DNA from: Liolophura sinensis
Taxonomy: Eukaryota; Mollusca; Polyplacophora; Chitonida; Chitonidae
NCBI RefSeq assembly: GCF_032854445.1
Contig: NC_088301.1
Coordinates: 57,858,512 to 57,922,511 of the forward strand
Length of the DNA stretch: 64,000 nucleotides
Reading direction: 5' to 3'
Under the pieces are notes generated by a model. That model did no database searches. It saw nothing but the letters and a program-made list of their open reading frames with translations, and was not told the DNA's origin. The translations under genes were made by a program, and so were the position numbers. Below are positions 11,807 through 23,100 of the stretch, piece by piece. The first letter of the stretch is position 1. Each line of letters opens with the position of its first letter.

Positions 11807-12331
11807 GCTCAGAACGTCTTGCGACTTCATGGATTCGTCAGGGGGGACTCAAGTGCATGCATGATCAACCTCGAAACTTTCACCTTAGAATCGTTGGTAC
11901 ATATCCATTTTTCAGTGGAAATGGAAAGATGAAATCGGTTAAATTGCATGAAACGTCGAATGGTCTTCTATATGATAATAACTTATCTGCCCATACATGT
12001 TAAATGCATTGTGGGTTTCGAAGTCGGGTAGGGGACAAACTGCGACCAAGGTAAATATTTAGACTTATATGTGGAAACACCAGGTGTCGCCAACCTAGCC
12101 TGAACTATTACTGTCCTTCTCTTGCCTTCTGAACAATCGCAAACATAGGAAATGTGCAGATATGACGGGTTACAGATGTATACCTCTAGGAACATGTGCA
12201 AGTCATTTTGCCCTGATATTTCTGGTACTTTCTTGCTCTCATGCGGTACAAAGCGGTCATCTATTATAATGGCTTGTTTTGCGAAATACCATTTTTCGTA
12301 AGGCGCAGACAAAGGAGTTGCAATCGAACTG
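11807..12331. repeat. 0.5-kb direct repeat, copy B
   Basis: Second copy of 10528-11074, about 1.28 kb downstream in the same orientation. The minus-strand frame is longer here (12432-11983) and open through the whole copy. Confidence 0.8.
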
Positions 12332-12844
12332 GAACACCCAGCCAGAATGATTCCCTTTATATTTCCAATCTTTTTCCCGGCTAAACCACATTTAGGCAGA
12401 GTTTCAAAATTTTTGGAGGCTGACTCGGTCATACGGTGATGTACATCTTTAACCTATGAAGATGTATCTTTTAGGTAGCTATGTAGGAATATATGGCCGT
12501 TAAGATATTTTGTTGAAAAAATGTAGGATACGAATCTCTCCAATAATTGTCACAATCACGGGTCAACGTCTGGCAGCTCCTCGCCAAGTAAGATTTTATT
12601 TATTAAGGGAGAATGGTATGTGAGCTACAATACAATATTCACACAGTTAATTACAGAAGAGTCAAGTTTACACGGGTGGTAACCACTTGTTGGTACGGGT
12701 GATGGGACGGACAGCTTGATATTAGATGAATTCTCTATTAGGTTTTAAGTTGATCACAGGAGATATATTGATGTAGACTTTTAAAGGTAAGTTTGTTGTT
12801 TTCTGAAGTAAGTATTGAGATCTGTTTATAAAGCCTCGTCCAGA

Positions 12845-13614
12845 CTATCCAGCCTCGTTCAAAATTTTGTTGATTCTGCAGTGTCCAACACTGTTGAGCT
12901 GTCGTGTGAGTCGTGTGTTGAGCTGTGCTTTTTTTTTACCTAAACTTCCGATAATTGGAGGGATATTTCCATCTTTCTCGCCCTTGCATGAGACACAATG
13001 ATTTTCTTTCGTCCCTGTCTGTAACAAGTTGACTTTTGTTAAGTGAGCAAAGGTTAAGTGATGTTGAATAGTCCTGGACGGGGCATATGCAACGCAGATA
13101 TATATTTTGCCAGTATTTGATGGATATAGAGTAGTGTAAACCTGGTGAGACAGCTTGAATGTTTTAAGAATGTCCTCCACTTGAACGGCAAATACAGGTA
13201 GATGTTCAGCATCTACGGATTTGGCACCACACTGTGCATATGAGCAGTCATCAATAATGTCATACCTAGATAAGTCTGTTTGAAAAGTGCTGAGTTACAT
13301 TCTCATCTTTGCATTGTATACGCTATAGAGAGCGCATCATTCTAGGTCGAAGAAAGATAACATTTGTACGTTTAAATGGAAGCTTCTTTTACATAATGGG
13401 AAAAGAAATCCAGTGATAAGTGATTTTGGGGAGAGAACCAAATACACACTATAAATATTTGGACGCCTGGCGTGTTTTGACAGTGTTCAACATTAAGTAG
13501 AAGCGTTCAAATTGCTGTCACGTATAGTAATTATTATGTTCAACCTTAAATACCCGTGTTAAAATTAGAATACGAGAGCTCGTAAGCTTGTAAAATTTGA
13601 ACGAGGCTGGATAG
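12845..13614. mobile_element. Non-autonomous DNA transposon candidate with terminal inverted repeats
   Basis: The left end CTATCCAGCCTCGTTCAAA (12845-12863) is repeated exactly as its reverse complement at the right end (13596-13614), and the similarity continues a few bases inward with one indel. The element is 770 bp. A 111-codon minus-strand frame (13180-12845) runs into the left TIR and resembles no transposase I know. No convincing target-site duplication is visible; both outer flanks touch GA at most. A cut-and-paste relic or MITE is the simplest reading. Confidence 0.65.
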
Positions 13615-14334
13615 GAACTATCGTCGGCTGCCGGAGTGAGCTGACGTCTACGCGGACAGAGCCGATGTCCTATCCGACAGACCTGATGAATATAGTCCTC
13701 ACGCCTGCTGCCATAATGCCTGCTAGGTTATGGTCAAATCGCCCGCCGCCTTTCGCTTCTTCACATACATGGAAAAGTATGACTCCCGATACCAACAGAT
13801 GATTGTGTGGAATTATACGCTATTCTATAAGACAACCCGGAAGGTAGAGACCATGTGATTCGCTGGTTACAAAAATGTGGCTGAAGAAATGCGTCCCGCA
13901 TTTATATTGGAAATGCCTATTTTTAAATCGATAGTATATATGTTTGATTTGTGTAATTTCCAGCTTTCCAGGTAGTCTAGGTGTTTATGCAGGACTCACG
14001 AGATGTTTTTTGTACCTGGGATTTACTGATCACTGGCGGAAAAGAAAAAAATGGATGTTATGTCCCATCATAAACGAGTTGTATGTATGTCTGATACTCT
14101 GGAGTCTAATGGTGGAAAGCATAGTTTTCTAGTGCATGCAGTGCATGCAGTCAAGGTCAAAAAATGCTTATAAAGGTCAAGCAAAGACACTCGCAAAACT
14201 TTATACACGGCTTTCATGTTTTCTTTTCTTTTTTTGACCTTGACGCTGGCGCTTTTGTTCATAAAAACCAAACCTGAGGAAGACATTCTCAAGGCACCTG
14301 TGACCATTTCTCCACGATCTCCCATGTGATGTTT

Positions 14335-14475
14335 ATCAGTCTTCCCAGCTCCCCCCGCTGTGACTTAGATATCCTACGGTCTGTGCCCGGTTTCCTCCCA
14401 CTATTATGTTGGCCGCCGTCTTGTAAGTGAAATATTCCTGAGTACGGCGCAAAACACCAATGGAATAAGTAATTA
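14335..14475 (+). repeat. SINE, 3' half in plus orientation
   Basis: Contains GTGCCCGGTTTCCTCCCAC, TATTATGTTGGCCGCCGTC, then GTGAAATATTCCTGAGTACG and GCGCAAAACACCAAT: the SINE body and tail. The tRNA-like head is missing or unrecognisable. Confidence 0.7.
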
Positions 14476-14628
14476 GGTGTAAAAGTTCTCTGTGTGACCC
14501 TTAATTGCTATATGATCTTCGATTGTTGTGAAATATTCCTGAGTACGGCGCAAAACACCAATGGAATAAGTAATTAGGTGTAAAAGTTCTCTGTGTGACC
14601 CTTAATTGCTATATGATCTTCGATTGTT
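14427..14628. repeat. Perfect 101-bp tandem duplication
   Basis: Two adjacent 101-base units starting GTGAAATATTCCTGAGTACG and ending CTTCGATTGTT look identical base for base. The first 40 or so bases are the SINE tail, so the duplication spans the SINE 3' end and its flank. Confidence 0.95.
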
Positions 14629-16511
14629 AACCCAGTTTAACTTAAAATATATAGGTGTTAAAGCAAATTTCTAAGGCAACAAAAGACATCGACTTAAATG
14701 AAAACAGTATTTTGTTTTACTTGAAAGGTTATGTGTCAAAAATAACGATACAAACATATACATAATATACAAACATCCGAAATCACGTTGATTAAAAGAC
14801 AGCGTTGTTGAGGCTTGGGGTGGACAGATGTTTCTTGAATAAAAGTGAAAAATGATCCCTCAGCCAGATGAAGCTGACATTCGAGAAAACACTATTTTTA
14901 CGACAATCTTGATCATACCACAATAAATGAAGAATTAATTTCGGCGACAAATACCCGTCGAATTCATGATAGTTGAATTAATATGTAAGCAAACATATAC
15001 TACACTGACTTCAGTAACCTTTTCCGGAATTTGGTTCTTGACTTTAGGCATATTTTGACCGTTCTACAGCAAAGATTAAGTGATGTCTTCTTTAAAGTTT
15101 TGTGGCTGCTGAATTAATCTCGTGAAGACTCAGACTACTGTGAGATCAAGCGAAGCGAGGGAATGAATCTCAAGCCTGACTGAACGAGAACAATAGAGTT
15201 TCCTATTCCCCCGTCTATTAATCCCAGCCTCAATAGTTTTTTCTTCCTCATATTTTAAAATTTTTTGACTTATGTGGTGACAATCTTTGTCGATCATATG
15301 ATATGACACTTTAATATGACAGTCGAATTAAAAGGTGTTCTCTTGGAAAATCAGAATCTCCTACTTTATGACTAATCTGGCATTTTGTCATCTTGTCTTA
15401 GGTAGTTGCATGTGAGTGTTTTTAACTTCTTCCTAAAGTAGAATGTACCCACAATTTCTTGCATTTCGTTTTCACATACGATGACGGTAATAGGTGATCG
15501 GGAACATCCGTGTAGGAAGGCTAGCTGCAATGGAATTGCATTACATTGTTTACTAATTTGCATTTAGATATACATGTAGATCGCACTTCGGCTGTTCACG
15601 CCGTCCGGTTGGCATATTAATTAAATTCCAAACCATAATCTTTATAGATGAATACGTATCAGAACATAATTTTGCCGTGAAGTCAATTTAAGTGTCCGGA
15701 AAAAGTATAATACTAGTAGCGGAATTTCTGTTTCTTGGAGTAGGCCCATATACCTCCAGAGTTATTCTTTCGTCTTACACATGGTTCTTTTTAATATTTA
15801 GAGCGTAGAGCATACTGCCATCAACCTATTGAAGCAGTGCACAAGTTTTCCAAAGTTCGTCTACTATATATATCCTGTGTCTCGCCGAAATTACAAGCTT
15901 AGAAAATCACGAATGACCCACAGAGTATTGAAATGGGACAATCTGTTAGCATCGATTAATATTGACGACGGTGTGGTGCCAGCGACCGACGCTGTTTACA
16001 CGACGCTGCTAACAAATGGGATAGGTAGATTACTGCCGCCTGATGGGCAACCATCGGGACAAACACCTCTTCTTATGAGCAACTTTGTAGCTTTGTCTCT
16101 CTGATCATCCATCCAGTGACAATTTCTAAAGCTATGGCACTTGGTAAATACAATGAATTACTTTAAGCTGGCGTTAATACGCTGGTAACAGATTCCGAAG
16201 TCAGCCGCTTGTGAAATTATCCACTTTATCGAAGGCACTGAATTACAAGGCGTTTAATCCGGGTAAAACACAGCGCTGCTGCTTCTGTTTTATGGCGGAA
16301 ACCTGCGATCGCCCAGTCTGAAGGTTATCCATATATTCAGTTTAAGATGTTTACTCCGGGGTTAATCTTAATCAGCAGTAGCATGTTCCGCTAAGATAAG
16401 GACGCCGGCTGATTTTATTTCAGCCTGAAGTTTGATAGTTTATTACAACTAAAGAGGGGCTAACGGCAACTTTTCATTCCCATAAAACTGTCTGGGTTCC
16501 TCTCATGCAGT

Positions 16512-16521
16512 TATATAAAAG
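16512..16521 (+). promoter_or_regulatory. TATA box of the POU1 gene
   Basis: TATATAAAAG matches the TATA consensus. Initiation about 30 bases downstream (near 16543) would give a 5'UTR of roughly 90 bases before the ATG at 16635. Its position relative to the first coding exon supports a single first exon. Confidence 0.6.
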
Positions 16522-16634
16522 GACCAGCTCTTACAAAATCAGATATTGTATAGCCTCTTAAAGTCGTTTCAGTCTATGCTGTTGTTGCCCTTGGCTTGAA
16601 ATCCAGAGTATTAACTCGCTTGATTTTCTCCAGA

Positions 16635-17187
16635 ATGCCCGTGCGACCAGTGTTTCACAGAAATTTACCTGTGGATATAGTGCAAAAATTTCCAAGTGAG
16701 TGGTATCCGAGTCACGTCAGGTGCTTCACAGCAGGGGTAGGTCCCTATCCAGCTGTCATGGGTAGGGATCTTGATTGCTGGAGGGGAAGAAATCATTTAT
16801 CCATCTGGTTCCCAGACGACCCTATTTTACACTATCGTATCTGCCAATCGTCACCGGGTTTCCTTGCCGCATTAAATCGGCATTCACACTGGCAAGACGC
16901 TACAGAGTTGTCAAACCTTTTGGAACAGACCATCTCGCCACGGTCTTGGACATATAGGCCTACATCCCCTGAGACGTGCTTGGAGGGAATGAGGCGACCC
17001 CAGCAACTGACATATTTCATTGACGACCCATCTAATTTTGAACAGTTTCCAAGAAAACATACAGAGAAAGACACTCCGTCACCACATACCGAAGAACCAA
17101 GATGCTTCGAACTCCGCGCCTTGGAGATTTTCGTGAACGACTTCAAAAAGCGACGTGCTCAATTGGGATACACCCAGGCCCATGTTG
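16635..17187 (+). CDS. POU1-like exon 1 (N-terminus and first half of POU-specific domain)
   Basis: ATG at 16635 to GTTG before donor GTAAGT at 17188. The first about 155 residues have unknown function; [19 protein letters not shown] ends the exon. The open frame continues 86 bases into the intron, which is chance. Confidence 0.8.
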
Positions 17188-20100
17188 GTAAGTCTGCATG
17201 TACCTACAAAAATATGTGTCACATGCGATACTATTGCAAATCTCGCACTGCTGGTAAAAACCGCAAAGTTTAACTCTAAAACAGCGCGTTTTTTGTACTG
17301 AAATAATCGCCACTCGCGTTTTCTGGACCCGTGGGTGTATGTCTTTAATTATAATGTAAATACAGAGATGACTAATCTCGCATTTTCGAATTCGCGAGTC
17401 AAGAACTCAAGAACTTGAGAATTCGAGAATGCGAGATTAGTCATCTCGGCGCGAGAATAGAATTTATCTTTGTTTCGAATTCCACTTTGTGATACATAAG
17501 ACTCGATAATTTGATATCTCGCGGCGTAACGTCTAATTTACATCCCCACCCCAACCCCACTCTCTCTCCCTCCGCATATGGAATATGTTGTGCACATGCT
17601 TGAGCAGCATGAAAAATTCCTCATCTTGTTGTCTTTCGTTCCCCCCTCTTTTTTGTCCTCTCCTTTCTCCTTGCCGCTAACCACATTTTTTGTCTGTTCA
17701 GCGCAGTTTTCTGAGAATAAAGTTCAAGACCCAGGATCACGAAGCAGTCTTAGACTTAAATTAGACTTAAAATCAACATCAGTTTACTGTGCTAAAATTG
17801 TGACTCACTTTAAGAATTGCTATTTAAATACTAAGAATAGTCTAACACCTTCGTAAGTTCAAAAATAATACCACAAATTCAGACTAAATCAGACTTAAAT
17901 CTAAGACAGCTTCGTGACCTTAAGGCCTGATTATTTTCAATTAATACTATATGAGTAGCGGACACCAACAGTGATTTTCTGACACCACTTCGCCGTGTTT
18001 GTATAGTAAAACATGTGCATTTTAAGAAAGTCGTATGCTACCGTTGTCAGAGACGATCTTATGGAGCAGTAATCGTCGCTCAAACGAGTGGATGAGAGAG
18101 AGGGTCAGGGGGAAGTGGGCGCTATCCAGATGGATGCTGTATGCCAAAGTTATAAGCTATATCAGCCCTAGTCTAATAAAACGCAGTACTTAAGAGCATG
18201 TGAGTTACACAACGGCGTTCTGATTTATGAGTGAAGGAAATAATAGTTCAGTAATAACCCACCATACTTAAGAACACGTGGGTTACACGACAGAATAAAC
18301 CGCCTCCAATGTATCTGACAAACCTCCTTACCAGCGCCAACAGCTAGATTCGAGCTTCAGGCCTGAACGGCATTGGTCCGACCGACTGCAACGACATCCT
18401 ATAGTGCTTTATGGAATGAGTCAGCTAATAATATTATGTTTTCTTTAATTTAACAGGAGTCGCCCTATCAGCCATCCATGGCAGTGATTTCAGCCAGACA
18501 ACCATCAGTCGATTCGAGAACCTGCAGCTGAGTTATAGAAACGCTTGTAGTCTGAGGCCAACTCTGGAGAAATGGTTGTTAGAAGCAGAGACATCGAGCA
18601 CTATGATGTCTGGTGGTAAGTGAAAGGTTTCCTTATAGGGAAAGAAATTGTTAGAGTGTAGAAACATATTAATAAAGTAAATGTCGTCAGTGAGGTCAAT
18701 CGTTTTCTACACCTTTATGCTGAGTTGTGAATAAAGCTGTTGAGAACCGTACTCATATACGGTGTACCTTTGCATGAAAAGCAAATCGGTCATTAAATAT
18801 TTGTTTTATAGTGTCATAAAAATGTCGCGCTGATGTCATTGACGATATAGGCTTATATTATCAAAACTAACCATCATATAATCAAAACTTTTTAAAAATC
18901 TAAAATATAGTAGGCCTATAACGGTATTTTATGATAAAGTTTTCATTGGTCTTTCTGTGGATGCTTGCATCTTTTTTCTTTCCCCTTTGACGATTTACTT
19001 ATTTGCTTAGTGTAATACGCTGAGTATAAGTCTTATCTAACAGTAAGGCTGACAATGTTTTAAAAAAATGAACTAATAATCGGTGTCTCCAATAAGCATG
19101 CTCTTACATAATTTTGTGGTTTGACATATGATAGAAACCTTAAAATGTATTTCAAAATTTAGAGGAAAAAAGATTCAGACAAATCCCCAAAATTTAGATT
19201 AAGGAAGGAAGGAGGGAACCGAGCACATCCCACAACATATCAAACTACAGAAGTATAACTAATGGCATCCCCGCATGACGTGCATGTCCTTATCTGTGTA
19301 GGCCTATATGTCGGTCCTTCGATTTTCCCCAAACATTCATCCGATCGATTTCCTATACTAATTGGGTTTACCCAATTAAATACAGAGGCGAGTATAGAAA
19401 ATGTGCGTTTGTAAATTAGGCAATGATGCCGTCACAAATCTTTTCAACTGCCACTGTCTTCAAACTGTTGGGTTTTAGTATGTTTTACCTATTTGGATCC
19501 CATGTTGTGGCGGGACCGTAAAAAGTTGTTGTGGCGAGTAAACATGAATGTAGCAGTCCAGTCAGTGGCTCTGTCTTTTTTCAATCAAGTCGACCAGAGC
19601 ACCAAAAATTGGCCATGAGGATAAAGTTGAACGTCTGTATTTTTGCTACAAGATGGCTGTGGCTGTTGGTGACATATTTGTGCATTTGATTGCACTGGTA
19701 CTGGGAGAAGATGGAGGAGAGCGTTTGGTTCGGAATGGATCTGCAAGATACAGATGCAGGAAATTAAACGAAGGGGGCGTGATTCCGATGTGATAAAATG
19801 GACCACTATGCTGTCATGCAAGCAGTGTCACAGGCAAGCGATACTACCATAAAGGGCGTTACTTGTCCCAGTGTGAAACACATTGGTGGAGTATCAGTGA
19901 AATCAAAGGGGAAACCCAAATATCAATCCCTAAATGCTGTAGACAAAGATGACGACTATATGTTTTATTATAATACTTGGCAACTCGGAAAAATGTATTG
20001 GTGTAAAGTTCCGTTAAACCTAGGAGGCAAATTGGAAGCTACAGCCCCCCATGGTGATAATGAGACCGAAGCCGAGTTCATTGTCATTGATGGGGAAGTC

Positions 20101-23100
20101 AGACCACTCTTTGGTCGTAAAACAGCACTTAACATTCAAGACTTGCAAGCTTTCAATAGCGTTATACAGGTGAACAGACATAGGCTTCAAAACAGACATT
20201 CGTACACCAGTCATCAACCAAAATAAACATTTCGGGTCAGTAATGGCGAAAAAAAATTCAAAGACAACGTTTAACACAGACCATTAAGTCAGGACGATTT
20301 CATGCAAAGAGGAGCAGTCAACGGTTCTCAGTGATGACGAAAAAGCAGAGAATTCTCTTAGGCCAAAAAATTAAAAGCATATACCCTGTTGTTGGTAATC
20401 AAATCATGTTTCAGACAGACTTCGACATTGGTAAATCTGCGAAAAAGAAAATAGTAGAGGCCAAACTGAAACAGCTACAGGGTATGAACATTATTGAAAA
20501 AGACTAGACCCAACAGGGTTGACGGCTGGTATACGGATGCGTGTCTCGACTCATGGTTTCACTATACATGGGTTGTTTAAAGCCAACAAAATCATCAGTA
20601 TACGATTTTTGTCATAGCTTTACGAATGTTCTATGGCCCTATACTGAATCGTGAATGCATGAATTGTATGTGTCCATTTTTTTGGCACTACTATTAAACG
20701 GTTGATTGTCTGTGATGAGTGTAAACTTCTTGTCGTGGAGGTACATGCATTGGTGACACCTTCATTTCCTGTTCTGCAAGTGTCAAATGTCAGTAGTTCA
20801 TTATTTTTTGCTTTGACATTAGAGATACGGCTGTACACGTACCCACTTCCATTGTGAACGATTTTCCCACTTAATGCCACGTTCACTATAATCTCTGGTT
20901 AGCCTTGTTTTAAACACTTAGAATGTCAAATAACGTCAGTGGTGTTTACCGCTCTTAGCTTCAAGAAATTTATTTGGAATATAGATTTTATTTGAAACAC
21001 TTTTCGAGTTATTTTTACCACACAGAACAATTATGTCAAATGTTACTTTGTTGCCCATGTAAGTCGTCCATATGTTCATTTGCCTGTTCATAACACAATT
21101 TGATGTACGCTTTCGTTACTCTTATATCTGTCTCACATATCAGTTTATTTTGTGCATTTCTGTCGCTGAGACCATAACAAACATTTGTCTGATCTAAAAA
21201 GTCACCAAAAACTGCCAGTCTGATGTCTCAACCCTGTTAAATACTTAGCGACTTGCTTTGATTTTTGTTTCCTGTTGTAAAATATAAACCTCTCACTACT
21301 GGATTAGATTGTTTTGTTTTGCTACATCACCGAATTCATACTAGGTCCTATGTGTTGGCTTTACTGTAGATAGCAATGTCTTGATTAGGGCATACTAGTA
21401 TATTTGACTCCCGGCGACACGGAGAAATATAGCTCTTTTACGCTGCAACTACTCAGTATCCCTGTCATTCGCTAGGATATACATATTTAACCTCTCAGTT
21501 TAATAATTTCAGTCATCATTATCGTGAAACTCGAAATTATGTTCATATAATCATATTTGGTTATAGGAAATCATATTTGGCCTTTCCGATAACAGCGGTT
21601 GCGTTTTAGGGAATTTCTGGTGACTAAAATTAGATTTTGAAGAGGGAAAAGTCGCATATTTGAACTTTTCCTAATTTTTTTTATCTTCAAGATTGATAGC
21701 TTTCCTTTTTTATAAATCTTTACCATAATATTATATTTAATTCCTGAGTTTTACAGATGTAGATAGAATTACAAGCCTTTTGATTTTTGGACAAATTTTG
21801 TTTACAAGAATTCAATAGCCTATCAAACGATAGTGCATCGAGAAACGCGGCCATTAGTTCATACTGAAACATGTGATCACTACAAAAGCTCCAGTCTGGG
21901 GCCATACGGAAAACATTTTGATCACCTTCAAAGGTTGTGCTTACAAAACTGGTCAGAATCCAGTTACGTAGATTTCAGTTTCATACATATGACCTTTACG
22001 GCTGTAAACGTGAACATAAAAGCGACGTAGATTAGAACTGGACATATCATTAAAGAACGTAAAACTGTCAGAAAAATAGGAATCTCTTTTCTCCCATTTT
22101 TTAAAAATAATTCTATCTCTTTAAAAGTTTTCAAGAACAGGATACAAACTTGACCCTCTAAAGTATAATTGTCTCTGTTGTTTAATAAACAATATACTAG
22201 ATATAATGAAAAATATATTCACCGGAAGAACACCGGCTCAGTATTATTTGTAGTTTGGCGGGAATCCAGTGAATTTTCAAATAAAGATAGCGGCTTGTCT
22301 TTTCTTTATTTGGAATCCGGTAAGGTAAGACTTCCCCCTATCCCCAGCCTCGCTGGTTCTTGATCCGCAAGGGAAAGCACGCTCTTTAAATCGGCCATTT
22401 ATCATTGTTTATCTGTTTGTTTTGTTCACTTCCTTTACGATTATAATGCATGTGACGTTGGCGGTCAGTTAACTGTCAACGGTTTAAAGGGTAGTAGGGC
22501 CTATAAATTAAGTGTCTTTATATAAAAACTACTATATCTCAGCCAGTGCTAAACTTCAAGCTTCTTATTTAGAAGCTTCCACATTAACCACTCTGAATCG
22601 TTACGTACGTTAAATTCAAAGCATCAGAACTGTACGCAACGCAAACAGTTTTCCCATGATCTTAAGGTAATTCTGAACTCATCTCACCTCATTATGCGGG
22701 AATAATAAAGACCATGCACAACGCTAACACGAATGTAACGGTCACAACCATTAGGACAGCATCAGAACTTCGCAAACCATCATATGTTAATCACATGTCT
22801 GCGTTACTAGGATGCATGGTCCCGGCTGCTTTTCTGTTCATTTTGAAAGCACAAATTAAGCCCGCCAAACACGTTATCAATCGCCCTTTCACTGGTATAC
22901 GTCTTCTTGGTTTCAATCCTAACGTTCCACGACCTTTTTGTTTTCCAAACGATATCGAATGTCGCCAACTCGAATCCAAAACAGCGGTTTGCGAAATCTG
23001 GATTGCTGTCGATGGACGAGGTACATTTGTGTTAACTGTGACGTTATGGCCTTTATTTTTAGAATCAATGTAGTATGACAGGAAACGTATACCTAAGCGA

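Larger units (their letters stand above)
13615..16511. other. Gene-poor stretch upstream of the POU gene
   Basis: Apart from the SINE and its duplicated flank I see no recognised feature. An open frame at 15829-16104 has a non-repetitive composition but resembles no family I know and has no obvious partner exon. 15144-15162 contains GATCAAGCGAAGCGAGGGA, a short purine-rich block. Enhancers could be here but cannot be read directly. Confidence 0.4.

Noticed and set aside
15829-16104. Possible upstream coding exon of the POU1-like gene
   Set aside because: No family resemblance, no matching splice sites seen, and it lies upstream of the TATA box.
16596-16634. Upstream extension of the POU1-like protein from 16596
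   Set aside because: The initiator would be TTG; the first ATG in frame is 16635 and a TATA box fits that start.
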